A stretch of DNA of 38,671 bases from Streptomyces coryli (GCF_011044975.1 NZ_JAAKZV010000053.1:1-38671), one strand, 5' to 3'. Counted from the stretch's first letter, positions 17,618 through 27,189 are shown. Numbers and translations are program-made. The notes: generated by a model not told the origin, from the letters alone.

Positions 17618-18223
17618 TCAGCGAGCCATGATCAGGCTCATCGCCTCGGACCGCGTCGCCGGATCCCGCAGCTGCCCGCGCACCGCCGAGGTCAGCGTCT
17701 TCGCGCCCGGCTTGCGCACCCCGCGCATGGTCATGCACATGTGCTCGCACTCGACCACGACGATCACCCCGCGCGGCTCCAGGATCTCCATCAGCGAGTC
17801 GGCGATCTGCGTGGTCAGCCGCTCCTGCACCTGCGGGCGGCGGGCATAGACATCCACGAGCCGCGCCAGCTTCGACAGCCCGGTGATCTTGCCGTCGTGG
17901 GACGGGATGTACCCGACGTGGGCCACGCCGACGAACGGCACCAGGTGGTGCTCGCAGGAGGACATCACCTCGATGTCCTTCACCAGCACCATCTCGTCAT
18001 GGCCGAGGTCGAAGGTGGTGGTCAGCACGTCCTCCGGCTGCTGCCGCAGGCCGGCGAATATCTCCTTGTACGCCCTCGCCACCCGCGCCGGCGTCTCCCG
18101 CAGTCCTTCGCGGTCCGGGTCCTCGCCGACGGCGATGAGCAGCTCGCGTACGGCGTTCTCCGCGCGCTTCTCGTCGAACTCGCCGATGTCGCCGTCCCCG
18201 GCAAGCGTTACGGGATCGATCAT
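17618..18223 (-). CDS. folE: GTP cyclohydrolase I FolE
   Basis: Zinc enzyme that converts GTP to 7,8-dihydroneopterin triphosphate, the entry reaction of folate synthesis. The protein has 201 residues. The zinc and catalytic residues are in [11 protein letters not shown] (Cys and His) and [13 protein letters not shown] (second Cys). [35 protein letters not shown] and [11 protein letters not shown] are all standard. ATG 18223 (MIDPVTLAG) is chosen because the frame upstream is a poorly coding extension through a hairpin. The gap to ftsH contains that hairpin, so folE-folP transcription may depend on readthrough or on a local promoter. Confidence 0.96.
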   Translation of the reverse strand: MIDPVTLAGDGDIGEFDEKRAENAVRELLIAVGEDPDREGLRETPARVARAYKEIFAGLRQQPEDVLTTTFDLGHDEMVLVKDIEVMSSCEHHLVPFVGVAHVGYIPSHDGKITGLSKLARLVDVYARRPQVQERLTTQIADSLMEILEPRGVIVVVECEHMCMTMRGVRKPGAKTLTSAVRGQLRDPATRSEAMSLIMAR

Positions 18224-18268
18224 GTGCGTAGGCCTCGCTCCTGGTCCGTGGGCGGCGGCATATGCAGA

Positions 18269-18307
18269 GGCCGCGCCCCTCAAGGCTAGAACCTTGGGGA
18301 CGCGGCC
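18269..18307 (-). terminator. Hairpin between ftsH and folE
   Basis: A long imperfect inverted repeat. GGCCGCG then CCCC and AAGG on the left (18269-18285) pair with CCTTGGGG then CGCGGCC on the right (18292-18307), with small bulges and a six-base loop. It sits in the 120-base gap after the ftsH stop on the minus strand, where a terminator or attenuator before folE would be expected. Confidence 0.55.
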
Positions 18308-18343
18308 TGCATTCCGGGAGCCGTGAGGCTGAAGGAGATGCCG

Positions 18344-20410
18344 TTACGCCTCGCTGTTGCCCGACGCCGCCGGCGGGGTGTCGTCAGGACCGGCGGACCC
18401 GCCGTGACCCGGCAGTTCCACCGTCTCCTGCGGCTGGCCGTCCGGCTTGGCCAGGATCGACGGCTGCACACCGTTGGTCGCCGACAGTTCCTTCGGCGAG
18501 AGCACCGGCGGGCGGGTCGACGGAGTACGCCGGGAGGAGCCGGTCCAGGCCGGGCGCTCGGGGCGCTTGACCAGGTCCTTGAAGATCTCCGCCAGCTGCT
18601 CCTTGTTCAGCGTCTCCTTCTCGAGGAGCTCGAGGACCAGGTTGTCGAGGACGTCGCGGTTCTCGACGAGGATCTCCCAGGCCTCGTTGTGCGCGGTCTC
18701 GATGAGCTTCTTGACTTCCTCATCGACCAGCGCGGCGATCTCTTCCGAGTAGTCGCGCTGGTGCGCCATCTCCTTGCCGAGGAAGGGCTCGCTGCCCTCC
18801 GAGCCGAACTTGATCGCGCCGAGCCGCTCGGTCATGCCGTACTGCGTGACCATGGCCCGGGCGGTCTTGGTGGCCTTCTCGATGTCGTTCGCCGCACCCG
18901 TCGTCGGGTCGTGGAAGACGAGCTCCTCGGCCGCGCGCCCGCCCATCATGTACGAGAGCTGGTCGAGCATCTGATTGCGCGTCGTGGAGTACTTGTCCTC
19001 CTCCGGCAGCACCATCGTGTAGCCCAGCGCACGCCCACGGGACAGGATCGTCACCTTGTGCACCGGGTCTCCGGAGGGAGAGGCCGCCGCGACCAGGGCG
19101 TGTCCGCCCTCGTGGTACGCGGTGATCTTCTTCTCCTTCTCCGACATGATCCGGGACCGCTTCTGCGGACCCGCGACCACGCGGTCGATGGCCTCGTCGA
19201 GCGCCTTGTTGTCGATCAGCTTCTTGTCGCTACGGGCCGTGAGCAGGGCGGCCTCATTGAGGACGTTGCTCAGGTCCGCACCGGTGAAGCCCGGCGTCCG
19301 CTTGGCGACGGCCTTGAGGTCGACGTCCGGCGCGATCGGCTTGCCCTTCTGGTGCACCTGCAGGATGTGCAGGCGCCCGTTCAGGTCCGGCGACTCGACG
19401 CCGATCTGCCGGTCGAACCGGCCCGGGCGCAGCAGCGCCGGGTCGAGGATGTCCGGCCGGTTGGTGGCCGCGATGAGGATCACGCCGCCCTTGACGTCGA
19501 AGCCGTCCATCTCGACGAGCAGCTGGTTCAGCGTCTGCTCGCGCTCGTCGTGACCGCCGCCCATACCGGCACCGCGGTGCCGGCCGACGGCGTCGATCTC
19601 GTCGACGAAGACGATCGCGGGAGCGTTCTGCTTGGCCTGCTCGAAGAGGTCGCGGACTCGGCTGGCACCGACACCGACGAACATCTCGACGAAGTCGGAG
19701 CCGGAGATCGAGTAGAACGGCACCCCGGCCTCACCGGCCACGGCCCGCGCCAGCAGCGTCTTGCCGGTACCGGGCGGCCCGTAGAGCAGCACGCCCTTCG
19801 GGATCTTGGCGCCCACGGCCTGGAACTTCGCCGGCTCCTGCAGGAACTCCTTGATCTCGTGGAGCTCCTCGACGGCTTCCTCGGCACCCGCCACGTCGGC
19901 GAACGTGGTCTTGGGGGTGTCCTTGGTGATCAGCTTCGCCTTCGACTTCCCGAAGTTCATGACCCGGGAGCCGCCGCCCTGCATCTGGTTCATCAGGAAC
20001 AGGAAGACGAGGACGATGAGGACGAACGGCAGCAGGGACAGCAGGATGCTGACGAAGGGGTTGTCCTTCGTCGGCTTCACGGAGTAGCCGTCGGCGATCT
20101 CGCCGCGGTCGAACGACCCCTGCAGCTGCTTGGCGATCTCGACACCCTGCTCGTCGATGTAGTTCGCCTTGACCTTGTTGCTGCCGTCGATCTTGCCGTC
20201 GCCCTTGAGCTGAATCTTGACGGTCTGATCGTTGCCGGTGGTCAGCTCGGCAGACTTGATCTTTTTCTCGGTGATCGCCTGAACGACCTTGCCGGTGTCC
20301 ACCGACTTGTAGCCCTCGGACGAACCGACGAGCTCAATGAGCAGGACCACGGCGAGGACGGCCAGCACGATCCACATGACTGGCCCACGGAAGTAGCGCT
20401 TCACGTCCAT
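18344..20410 (-). CDS. ftsH: ATP-dependent zinc metalloprotease FtsH
   Basis: Membrane-bound AAA+ protease that removes misfolded or surplus membrane and regulatory proteins. The protein has 688 residues. Transmembrane helices are at about 11-28 and 119-140 with the extracytoplasmic domain between them. Walker A GPPGTGKT is at 211-218, Walker B is IVFVDEID at about 266-273, the SRH region is [20 protein letters not shown], and the zinc-binding HEGGH is at 433-437. The C-terminal tail ([18 protein letters not shown] and following) is Pro/Ser-rich, as in other Streptomyces FtsH. ATG 20410 ([10 protein letters not shown]) is the usual start; an in-frame GTG two codons earlier is possible. It lies between hpt and folE, with a terminator after hpt and a probable own promoter. 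Confidence 0.96.
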   Translation of the reverse strand: MDVKRYFRGPVMWIVLAVLAVVLLIELVGSSEGYKSVDTGKVVQAITEKKIKSAELTTGNDQTVKIQLKGDGKIDGSNKVKANYIDEQGVEIAKQLQGSFDRGEIADGYSVKPTKDNPFVSILLSLLPFVLIVLVFLFLMNQMQGGGSRVMNFGKSKAKLITKDTPKTTFADVAGAEEAVEELHEIKEFLQEPAKFQAVGAKIPKGVLLYGPPGTGKTLLARAVAGEAGVPFYSISGSDFVEMFVGVGASRVRDLFEQAKQNAPAIVFVDEIDAVGRHRGAGMGGGHDEREQTLNQLLVEMDGFDVKGGVILIAATNRPDILDPALLRPGRFDRQIGVESPDLNGRLHILQVHQKGKPIAPDVDLKAVAKRTPGFTGADLSNVLNEAALLTARSDKKLIDNKALDEAIDRVVAGPQKRSRIMSEKEKKITAYHEGGHALVAAASPSGDPVHKVTILSRGRALGYTMVLPEEDKYSTTRNQMLDQLSYMMGGRAAEELVFHDPTTGAANDIEKATKTARAMVTQYGMTERLGAIKFGSEGSEPFLGKEMAHQRDYSEEIAALVDEEVKKLIETAHNEAWEILVENRDVLDNLVLELLEKETLNKEQLAEIFKDLVKRPERPAWTGSSRRTPSTRPPVLSPKELSATNGVQPSILAKPDGQPQETVELPGHGGSAGPDDTPPAASGNSEA

Positions 20411-20491
20411 CCACACGGGGCGAGTTGCACCCCGTACCTCCTGCCACAGTGAGGCGCGGCGGGCCGTTGACGACCCGTTCCGCGCGTACGT

Positions 20492-20521
20492 GTATTACCC
20501 GGTCCTGGCGCCTCTTGTGAA
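20492..20521 (-). promoter_or_regulatory. Possible ftsH promoter
   Basis: On the minus strand, TTCACA (20516-20521) and TAATAC (20492-20497) are separated by 18 bases and lie about 80 bases before the ftsH start, downstream of the hpt terminator. The -10 hexamer lacks the final T, so the match to the vegetative consensus is partial. Confidence 0.3.
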
Positions 20522-20608
20522 AAATGGCGACTAGCTTTCGACGGTACCCCAGCATTGTCACCCGTTGCGGCGGGGGCGGCGAAGTCAGGCGCCTTCGCAT
20601 GCTCCAAC

Positions 20609-20635
20609 GGCGGGAACGAGCCAGTCGTTCCCGCC
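20609..20635 (-). terminator. Terminator hairpin after hpt
   Basis: A perfect 11-bp stem: GGCGGGAACGA (20609-20619) pairs with TCGTTCCCGCC (20625-20635) around a five-base loop. It lies 22 bases beyond the hpt stop on the minus strand and should separate the tilS-hpt transcript from ftsH. Confidence 0.72.
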
Positions 20636-20657
20636 GCCAAATGGGCCTGTCAGAGGG

Positions 20658-21212
20658 TCAGCCGCCGTATACGTGCGGGGCCAGCGTGCCCACGAACGGA
20701 AGATTCCGGTACTTCTCCGCGTAGTCCAGCCCGTACCCGATCACGAACTCGTTCGGGATGTCGAAGCCGACCCACTCCACGTCGATGTTCACCTTGGCCG
20801 CCTCGGGCTTGCGCAGCAGCGTGCACACCTTGAGCGACTCCGGCTCGCGCGAGCCGAGGTTCGACAGCAGCCAGGACAGCGTCAGCCCGGAGTCGATGAT
20901 GTCCTCGACGATCAGGACGTGCTTGCCCTTGATGTCGGTGTCCAGGTCCTTGAGGATCCGCACCACGCCCGAGGACTGGGTGCCCGCGCCGTACGAGGAC
21001 ACCGCCATCCAGTCCATCGTGGCCGGGGTGGACAGGGTCCGGGCCAGGTCCGCCATGACCATCACGGCGCCCTTGAGGACTCCGACGAGGAGCAGGTCCT
21101 TGCCCGCGTACTCCGCATCGATCTTCGCGCCCAGCTCGGCGAGCTTCGCGTCGATCTCTTCCTTGGTGATGAGGACCGACTTGAGGTCGGCCCCCATGTC
21201 CTTTTCGTCCAC
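20658..21212 (-). CDS. hpt: Hypoxanthine phosphoribosyltransferase
   Basis: Purine salvage: converts hypoxanthine (and usually guanine) with PRPP to IMP or GMP. The protein has 184 residues. The PRPP-binding motif is [18 protein letters not shown]. The flexible loop [13 protein letters not shown] and the nucleobase contact region [19 protein letters not shown] near the C terminus are present. The start is taken as GTG 21212; ATG 21197 ([14 protein letters not shown]) is an alternative that removes five residues. It follows tilS after 30 bases in the same direction, the common tilS-hpt-ftsH order. It is followed by a strong terminator. Confidence 0.96.
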   Translation of the reverse strand: MDEKDMGADLKSVLITKEEIDAKLAELGAKIDAEYAGKDLLLVGVLKGAVMVMADLARTLSTPATMDWMAVSSYGAGTQSSGVVRILKDLDTDIKGKHVLIVEDIIDSGLTLSWLLSNLGSREPESLKVCTLLRKPEAAKVNIDVEWVGFDIPNEFVIGYGLDYAEKYRNLPFVGTLAPHVYGG

Positions 21213-21242
21213 CCGCGCCGTCTCTCGCTAAGTAAGTAACGG

Positions 21243-22280
21243 TCAGTTCTCCGCGGCAGCCTCATCGCGGCGCCGGATGACCAGTCTGCCATCCGCGCGC
21301 CAGGCCTCGACACGCCCGGGGAGGCTGATGGCCTTCTGGCCGCGCCAGCTGGTCAGCAGCCGGTCGACCTCTTCGATGTGCCGGGAGAAGAGCGAGCCCG
21401 CGGGGGCGCCGGCTTCGATCACGGCGCGGCGCAGCACGCGGCGGCGCACGGCGGGCGGGAGCGCGTACAGGCGGGTGGTGTCGAAGCCGCCGTCGGCGAG
21501 GCGGACGTCACGCCCCGCGGTCTCGGCCCAGGCGTCGAGGGCGTCGGCGTCGTCGCGGGAGAGCTGGGCGGTGCGGGCGAGGGCGGAGACGACGCCCTTG
21601 CCGAGCGCCTTCTCCAGGACCGGCAGGGCCTCGTGGCGGACCCGGGAGCGGGTGTAGGCGGGGTCGACGTTGTGCGGGTCGTCCCAGACCGGGAGGGACT
21701 GGACCATGCAGGCCTTACGGGCCACCTGGCGGTCGATCTCCAGGAACGGGCGGCGGTACCGGCCGGCTTCGCCGGTGGCGGCGGCCATGCCGGACAGCGA
21801 GCGGGTGCCGGAGCCGCGGGCGAGGCCGAGGAGCACGGTCTCGGCCTGGTCGTCGCGGGTGTGGCCGAGCAGCACGGCATGCGCGCCGAGGCGCTCGGCG
21901 GCGCGGTCGAGGGCGGCATAGCGGGCGTCGCGGGCGGCGGCCTCGGGGCCGCCGGTGCGGCCCACATCGACGCGGATGGCTTCGACCGGCTTCAGGCCCA
22001 TGGCGGCGAGGCGGTCGGCGACCTCGGTGGCGCGGCGCTCGGAGCCGTCCTGCAGGCCGTGGTCGACGGTGATGCCGCCGGCGCGGATGTGCAGCTTGGG
22101 GGCCTCGAAGGCGAGGGCGGAGGCGAGCGCCATCGAGTCGGCGCCGCCGGAGCAGGCGACCAGCACCAGCGGCTGATCCGGTTTGCGCAGGGGGTGGAGC
22201 TTCGCGTGCTCGTCCGCTACGTCATGCAGGACGCGTCGGACTGCGAGACGTATCGCGGCGACCGCGGGATGGGGACCCAT
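21243..22280 (-). CDS. tilS: tRNA(Ile)-lysidine synthase TilS
   Basis: Modifies the wobble cytidine of the tRNA-Ile CAU anticodon to lysidine, so that the tRNA reads AUA and is charged with Ile. The protein has 345 residues. The PP-loop ATPase motif [13 protein letters not shown] is at about 41-53. Other N-type ATPase segments are [25 protein letters not shown] and [10 protein letters not shown], then [20 protein letters not shown], which is conserved in TilS. The C-terminal substrate-recognition region is of the short actinobacterial type. ATG 22280 ([12 protein letters not shown]) is preferred to an in-frame GTG three codons upstream. Its downstream partner is hpt; the metalloprotease gene lies 157 bases upstream. 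Confidence 0.94.
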   Translation of the reverse strand: MGPHPAVAAIRLAVRRVLHDVADEHAKLHPLRKPDQPLVLVACSGGADSMALASALAFEAPKLHIRAGGITVDHGLQDGSERRATEVADRLAAMGLKPVEAIRVDVGRTGGPEAAARDARYAALDRAAERLGAHAVLLGHTRDDQAETVLLGLARGSGTRSLSGMAAATGEAGRYRRPFLEIDRQVARKACMVQSLPVWDDPHNVDPAYTRSRVRHEALPVLEKALGKGVVSALARTAQLSRDDADALDAWAETAGRDVRLADGGFDTTRLYALPPAVRRRVLRRAVIEAGAPAGSLFSRHIEEVDRLLTSWRGQKAISLPGRVEAWRADGRLVIRRRDEAAAEN

Positions 22281-22437
22281 GGCTTTCACTTCTTTCGAGA
22301 GCGGCGGTCCACTGCACTGTCACTGTGCGTATCTCGATGGTGACAGAGAAGAGCTGACATCCGAGCATTGCACGCGGGCAGCGACCGTTACGCTCCCTCG
22401 GACGGGTGAATGACCGGCTCGCAAGGTGCCAGACTCG

Positions 22438-23577
22438 TCAGCTCTCCGTCTTACTGTGCACCCGCGCGATCCAGTCCGCCGGTTTAGCGATCTCCGCCTT
22501 GGTCGGCAGCGTGTTCGGAGATGTCCATACGCGATTGAAGCCGTCCATCCCGACGGACTCGCATACGGCCCGTACGAACTTCTCGCCGTCCTTGTACTGC
22601 CGCAGCTTGGCGTCCAGGCCGAGCAGCTTGCGCAGCGCCTGGTCGAGGCGGCCCGCGCCCTTGGCGCGGCGCTGCTGGAACTTCTCCCGGATCTCGGCGA
22701 CGCTCGGCACCACCTGCGGCCCGACGCCGTCCATCACGTAGTCGGCGTGGCCCTCGAGCAGCGACATCACGGCGGTCAGCCGGGAGAGGATCTCGCGCTG
22801 GGCCGGGGTCTGGACGATCTCTACGAGGCTGCGGCCGCCCTCTGCGTCGTCTTCGGCCTCGGTCTTGTTCCCGGACAGCGCCTGCGCGGCCTCGCGGAAG
22901 CGCTCCAGCAGCGTGGACGGGTCGACCTCGGTCTCGGCCAGGAAGGCCTGGATCTCGCTCTCCAGGTGGTCGCGCAGCCACGGCACCGCGGTGAACTGGG
23001 TGCGGTGCGTCTCCTCGTGCAGGCACACCCACAGCCGGAAGTCGTGCGGGGCGACCTCGAGCTCGCGCTCCACGTGCACGATGTTCGGCGCTACGAGGAG
23101 GAGCCGCCCGGCCCCGTGCCCCGTACCGGCCGGGAGATCGCGGGTGGCGGGGGCGAAGGTCTCGTACTGGCCGAGGACGCGGGACGCCAGGAAGGACAGC
23201 AGCATCCCGAGCTCGACGCCGGTGACCTTGCCGCCGACGGCGCCCAGGACGGCGCCGCCCGGCATGCTCGCGCGGCGCTCCTGCATCTTCTCCAGCAGCG
23301 GCGTCAGGACGGCCTTGAAGCCGGCGACATTGGCCCGCACCCAGCCGGGCCGGTCGACGACCAGCACCGGGGTGTCATGCGCCTCGGACGCTCCCTCGGG
23401 GAACATCCGGGTGAACTCCCGGACATGCGACTCGGACGCCTTCGCATGTGCTCTCAGCTCGGCGACGATGGCGCGCGCATCGTCGCGGCTCACGTCTGGC
23501 CCGGGCCGTACCAGCCGGGTCGCGGTCGCTACCGCGAGATTCCAGTCGACCATCTCCGCACCACCGATGCTCGTCAT
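22438..23577 (-). CDS. Zinc-dependent metalloprotease-like protein (DUF2342)
   Basis: A 379-residue protein of the DUF2342 family, also annotated as F420-biosynthesis-associated or zinc-dependent metalloprotease. The zincin motif HEETH is at 187-191 within LWVCLHEETHRTQFTAVPWL. A C-terminal HADYVMDGVG supplies a further conserved His/Asp. N-terminal MVDWNLAVATATRLVRPGP and the central VLVVDRPGWVRANVAGF are typical. ATG 23577 is chosen; the frame extends upstream without coding character. No signal peptide is visible, so it is probably cytosolic. It is usual beside tilS in Streptomyces, where a D-Ala-D-Ala carboxypeptidase gene often follows on the far side; here the phosphate operon takes that place. 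Substrate unknown. Confidence 0.88.
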   Translation of the reverse strand: MTSIGGAEMVDWNLAVATATRLVRPGPDVSRDDARAIVAELRAHAKASESHVREFTRMFPEGASEAHDTPVLVVDRPGWVRANVAGFKAVLTPLLEKMQERRASMPGGAVLGAVGGKVTGVELGMLLSFLASRVLGQYETFAPATRDLPAGTGHGAGRLLLVAPNIVHVERELEVAPHDFRLWVCLHEETHRTQFTAVPWLRDHLESEIQAFLAETEVDPSTLLERFREAAQALSGNKTEAEDDAEGGRSLVEIVQTPAQREILSRLTAVMSLLEGHADYVMDGVGPQVVPSVAEIREKFQQRRAKGAGRLDQALRKLLGLDAKLRQYKDGEKFVRAVCESVGMDGFNRVWTSPNTLPTKAEIAKPADWIARVHSKTES

Positions 23578-23722
23578 GTCTCTCACCGTACGTGCCGCGC
23601 GGCGCATACGGGAGGTTCGGCGGAGATAGGCGGGCATGCGGGCGGACCGCGGTGGCCCACAGCGGCTCGCGGCCGGAACTTTGCGAGGTAGGTCACACAG
23701 GGTCACCAAAGTGACTGGGCTG

Positions 23723-23766
23723 GTTCATTTTCAGTTCACTTTTCACCACTGGTCGCTTCACCTGGT
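23723..23766 (+). promoter_or_regulatory. PHO box (PhoP operator) of pstS
   Basis: Four consecutive 11-bp units run from GTTCATTTTCA (23723-23733) and GTTCACTTTTC (23734-23744) through ACCACTGGTCG (23745-23755) to CTTCACCTGGT (23756-23766). Units 1, 2 and 4 match the GTTCACC-type direct repeat bound by Streptomyces PhoP. A likely -10, TAATTT, is at 23772-23777, so the boxes cover the -35 region as in an activated promoter. Two further GTCAC elements (23692 and 23702) extend the array upstream with about 10-bp spacing. Confidence 0.85.
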
Positions 23767-23869
23767 TTGCCTAATTTCGGTTACGTCACCGAGTCCCACC
23801 AGGCGAGACGCACGCGAACGCGCGTGACTGAGAAGAAGGTCTCGCACCAGAACCGAAGGAATCACCGAC

Positions 23870-25003
23870 GTGAAGCTCCTCCCCCGTACGAAGCGCACGC
23901 GCGCCGCGGCCCTCGGCGCCGTCGCCCTGTCCGGCGCCCTGGTGCTCTCCGCCTGCGGCTCCGACAACAACACCGGCTCCGGCGCCGGCGGCGCCCAGGA
24001 AGACGGCGCCTCCGACATCAAGTGCGACGACGCCAAGGGCCAGCTGCTGGCCTCCGGCTCCTCCGCCCAGAAGAACGCCGTCGACCAGTGGGTGAAGGAC
24101 TACACCGCCGCCTGCTCCGGCGTCACCGTGAACTACAAGGCCACCGGCTCGGGCGCCGGCATCCAGGAGTTCCTGCAGGGCAAGACCGGTTTCGCCGGCT
24201 CCGACTCGGCGCTGAAGCCGGACGAGGTCACCCAGTCCAAGAAGGTCTGCAAGGGCGGCCAGGGCATCAACCTGCCGATGGTCGGCGGCCCGATCGCGGT
24301 CGGCTTCAACGTCGACGGCGTCGACAAGCTCACCCTCGACGCGGACACCCTCGCCCAGATCTTCGCCGGCAAGATCAAGACCTGGGACGACGCGGCCATC
24401 AAGAAGCTCAACCCGGACGCCGACCTCCCCGACACCAAGATCCAGCCGGTCAGCCGCTCCGACGAGTCCGGCACCACCGACAACTTCACCTCCTACCTCG
24501 CCGACGCCGCTCCCAAGGCCTGGCCGCACGAGCCCGGCAAGAAGTGGCCGATCCAGGGGGGCCAGTCCGCGGACGGCTCCTCCGGCGTCTCCTCGCAGGT
24601 GAAGCAGACCTCCGGCGCCATCTCGTACTTCGAGCTGTCGTACGCCCACGCCAACAGCATCAAGACCGTGGACATCGACACCGGCTCCGGCGACCCGGTC
24701 GAGGCCACCACCGCGAACGCCTCCAAGGCGATCGCCGCGGCCAAGGTCACCGGCAAGGGCAAGGACCTCGCCATGGAGCTGGACTACGCCACCAAGGAGC
24801 CGGGCGCCTACCCGATCACCCTGCTCACCTACGAGATCGCCTGCGACACGGGCAACAAGAAGGACAGCCTCGCCGCGGTCAAGTCCTTCCTGACCTACAC
24901 CGCCAGCGACAAGGGCCAGGACGTCCTGAACGACCTCGGCTACGCCCCGCTGCCCAACGAGATCCAGGGCAAGGTCCAGGACGTCGTCGAGTCGCTGTCC
25001 TGA
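23870..25003 (+). CDS. pstS: Phosphate-binding lipoprotein PstS
   Basis: High-affinity phosphate receptor of the PstSCAB ABC transporter, anchored outside the membrane. The protein has 377 residues. The signal peptide has a basic start and the lipobox LSAC, with Cys29 lipidated. A Gly/Ser/Asn-rich linker leads to the phosphate-binding elements ASGSSAQ, TGSGAGIQEF, GFAGSDSAL and SRSDESGTTDNF. The start is GTG 23870 with GAAGGA nine bases upstream. The preceding PHO box predicts strong induction under phosphate limitation. A long hairpin directly after the gene may let pstS exceed pstCAB in expression, which fits the known abundance of PstS in Streptomyces culture fluid. Confidence 0.97.
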   Translation: MKLLPRTKRTRAAALGAVALSGALVLSACGSDNNTGSGAGGAQEDGASDIKCDDAKGQLLASGSSAQKNAVDQWVKDYTAACSGVTVNYKATGSGAGIQEFLQGKTGFAGSDSALKPDEVTQSKKVCKGGQGINLPMVGGPIAVGFNVDGVDKLTLDADTLAQIFAGKIKTWDDAAIKKLNPDADLPDTKIQPVSRSDESGTTDNFTSYLADAAPKAWPHEPGKKWPIQGGQSADGSSGVSSQVKQTSGAISYFELSYAHANSIKTVDIDTGSGDPVEATTANASKAIAAAKVTGKGKDLAMELDYATKEPGAYPITLLTYEIACDTGNKKDSLAAVKSFLTYTASDKGQDVLNDLGYAPLPNEIQGKVQDVVESLS

Positions 25004-25062
25004 CCCCCTCCCCGTAAGACCCGCACAGCCCCGTAAGACCCACCGTCCGGTGCACCGCCGCC

Positions 25063-25094
25063 GGGGCGGCCGCCCCCACCGGGGAGGCCGCCCC
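25063..25094 (+). terminator. Strong intra-operon hairpin between pstS and pstC
   Basis: GGGGCGGCC (25063-25071) pairs perfectly with GGCCGCCCC (25086-25094). Inside the loop CCCC and GGGG form a second stem, giving an extended structure. It may partly terminate transcription after pstS or protect its mRNA end. Just upstream, CCCCGTAAGACCC occurs twice (25010-25022 and 25029-25041). Confidence 0.6.
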
Positions 25095-25117
25095 ACACCA
25101 GACCGGAGAAACACCAC

Positions 25118-26125
25118 ATGACCACCGACATACGCACCCCGGCTCCGCCGCCACCCCAGGCACCAAAGGCGCAGCCGGGACATCTGACCTCCGCCAAGGG
25201 CACCGGCCGGCTCGGCGACAAGATCTTCCTCGGGTTCTCCCGCGGCGCCGGCATCACGCTCCTGGTCCTGATGGGCGCGATCGCGGTCTTCCTGACCATC
25301 CGCGCCGTCATGGCCCTCTCCAAGAACGAGGGCAACTTCTTCACGACCTTCGAGTGGAACGCCAACTCCACCCCGCCGGTCTTCGGCATCGCGGTGCTGG
25401 CCTTCGGCACGATCGTCTCCTCGATCATCGCGATGCTCATCGCGGTCCCGATCGCCGTCGCCATCGCGCTCTTCATCACGCATTACGCGCCGCGCAAGCT
25501 CGCGACCCCGATCGCCTACGTGATCGACCTCCTGGCCGCGATCCCCTCGATCGTCTACGGCCTGTGGGGCGCGCTCTTCCTGGTCCCGCACCTGACCGGG
25601 GTCTACAAGTGGCTGGACTCCTGGCTCGGCTGGACCGTCGTCTTCTCGTACGACGGCGGCGCGGCCCGCTCGCTGATGACCGTCGGCATCCTGCTCGCGA
25701 TCATGATCCTCCCGATCATCACCAACGTGAGCCGCGAGGTCTTCGCGCAGGCCCCCAAGATGCACGAGGAGGCCGCCCTGGCCCTCGGCGCCACCCGCTG
25801 GGAGGTCATCAGGACCGCCGTGCTGCCCTTCGGCCGCAGCGGCGTCATCTCGGCCTCGATGCTGGGCCTCGGCCGCGCCCTGGGCGAGACGATGGCCGTC
25901 GCGACCGTGCTGTCCCCCTCCGCGATCCTCTCGGCGAAGATCCTGGAGCCCGGCGGCGGCACCTTCGCGCAGAACATCGCCTCCGCCTTCAAGGAGGCCG
26001 GCGAGTTCGGCCGTGACGCGCTGATCGCCTCCGGCCTCGTCCTCTTCGTCATCACGCTGCTGGTGAACGGCGCCGCGCGCCTGATCATCGCCCGCCGCAA
26101 GGAGTATTCGGGGGCCAACGGATGA
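25118..26125 (+). CDS. pstC: Phosphate ABC transporter permease PstC
   Basis: One of two channel-forming permeases for phosphate import. The protein has 335 residues. A Pro/Ala-rich cytosolic N terminus (about 1-30) precedes about six transmembrane helices, the first at about 47-66. A periplasmic-side loop carries TTFEWNANSTPPVFG, a PstC feature. AAIPSIVYGLWG and the cytoplasmic EAA loop HEEAALALGATRWEVIRTAV, followed by GLGRALGETMAVATV, are characteristic. GGAG lies upstream of ATG 25118. The stop overlaps the pstA start by four bases (ATGA), so the two permeases are produced together. Confidence 0.97.
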   Translation: MTTDIRTPAPPPPQAPKAQPGHLTSAKGTGRLGDKIFLGFSRGAGITLLVLMGAIAVFLTIRAVMALSKNEGNFFTTFEWNANSTPPVFGIAVLAFGTIVSSIIAMLIAVPIAVAIALFITHYAPRKLATPIAYVIDLLAAIPSIVYGLWGALFLVPHLTGVYKWLDSWLGWTVVFSYDGGAARSLMTVGILLAIMILPIITNVSREVFAQAPKMHEEAALALGATRWEVIRTAVLPFGRSGVISASMLGLGRALGETMAVATVLSPSAILSAKILEPGGGTFAQNIASAFKEAGEFGRDALIASGLVLFVITLLVNGAARLIIARRKEYSGANG

Positions 26126-27189
26126 CCGCCACGACCATGACCCCCGCCGACCGCGCCGACCACCTCGGCATCCACCAGCCGCGGCTGCCCAAGTGGGGCC
26201 CGGCCGTCATCGCCGCCGGCTCGGCCGCGGTGGCGATCGCCATCGGCCTCGTGGCCGGCCTGCAGAGCAAGATCCAGTGGGGCCTGATCGCCGCGATCCT
26301 GTTCGTCATCGGCCAGTACGTGATCGCCTCCCGGGTCGAGGGCAGGCGGCAGGCGAAGGACCGCCTCGCGACGGCGCTCGTCTGGGTCGCCTTCCTGCTG
26401 GCCGTCGTCCCGCTGGCGTCGCTGATCTACGAGACCATCGCCCGCGGCATCAAGGTCCTGAACGGCTACTTCCTCACCCACTCCATGAACGGCGTGGTGA
26501 CCATCCAGCCCGGCGGCGGCGTCTACCACGCGCTGCTCGGCACCATCGAGCAGGTGGCGATCGCGACCCTGATCGCGGCCCCCATCGGCCTGCTGACGGC
26601 GATCTACCTGGTCGAATACGGCAAGGGGAAGCTCGCGAAGGCGGTCACGTTCTTCGTGGACGTCATGACCGGCATCCCGTCGATCGTCGCCGGCCTCTTC
26701 ATCCTCAGCGTCTGGATCATGATGCTGGGCTTCGGCTACTCCGGCTTCGCCGGCTCGCTGGCCCTGGCGATCCTGATGATGCCGACGGTGGTCAGGTCCA
26801 CCGAGGAGATGCTCAAGCTGGTCCCGAACGAGCTGCGGGAAGCCTCGTACGCGCTGGGCGTGCCGAAGTGGAAGACGATCCTCAAGGTCGTCCTGCCGAC
26901 CTCGATCGGCGGCATCACCACGGGCGTCATGCTCTCCATCGCGCGCATCACGGGCGAGACCGCGCCGCTGCTGCTGCTGGTCTTCGGCAACCCGATGATC
27001 AACAACAACCCCTTCGAAGGCGCCCAGGCCTCGCTCCCGCTCTACATCTACGAGCAGTGGGCCAACGGCAACGAGGCGAGCTACGACCGCGCCTGGGCGG
27101 CTGCGCTCGTGCTCATCGCCTTCGTCATGATCCTCAACCTGGTGGCTCGCGGCATCGCCCGCTGGAAGTCCCCGAAGACCGGCCGCTGA
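26122..27189 (+). CDS. pstA: Phosphate ABC transporter permease PstA
   Basis: Second permease of the Pst system, pairing with PstC in the membrane. The protein has 355 residues. The N-terminal part has an extra hydrophobic pair (about 30-65) typical of actinobacterial PstA, followed by the standard permease core. The core contains GVYHALLGTIEQVAIATLIA, TGIPSIVAGLFI, the coupling loop ELREASYALGVPKWKTILKV and ITGETAPLLLLVFG. The ATG overlaps the pstC stop. A 28-base gap with AAGGA leads to pstB. It shares the PHO-box-controlled operon promoter upstream of pstS. Confidence 0.97.
   Translation: MTATTMTPADRADHLGIHQPRLPKWGPAVIAAGSAAVAIAIGLVAGLQSKIQWGLIAAILFVIGQYVIASRVEGRRQAKDRLATALVWVAFLLAVVPLASLIYETIARGIKVLNGYFLTHSMNGVVTIQPGGGVYHALLGTIEQVAIATLIAAPIGLLTAIYLVEYGKGKLAKAVTFFVDVMTGIPSIVAGLFILSVWIMMLGFGYSGFAGSLALAILMMPTVVRSTEEMLKLVPNELREASYALGVPKWKTILKVVLPTSIGGITTGVMLSIARITGETAPLLLLVFGNPMINNNPFEGAQASLPLYIYEQWANGNEASYDRAWAAALVLIAFVMILNLVARGIARWKSPKTGR

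Noticed and set aside
18323-20452. A 709-codon open frame on the plus strand across ftsH
   Set aside because: It is the antisense shadow of ftsH, which has all catalytic motifs; long antisense frames are common at this GC content.
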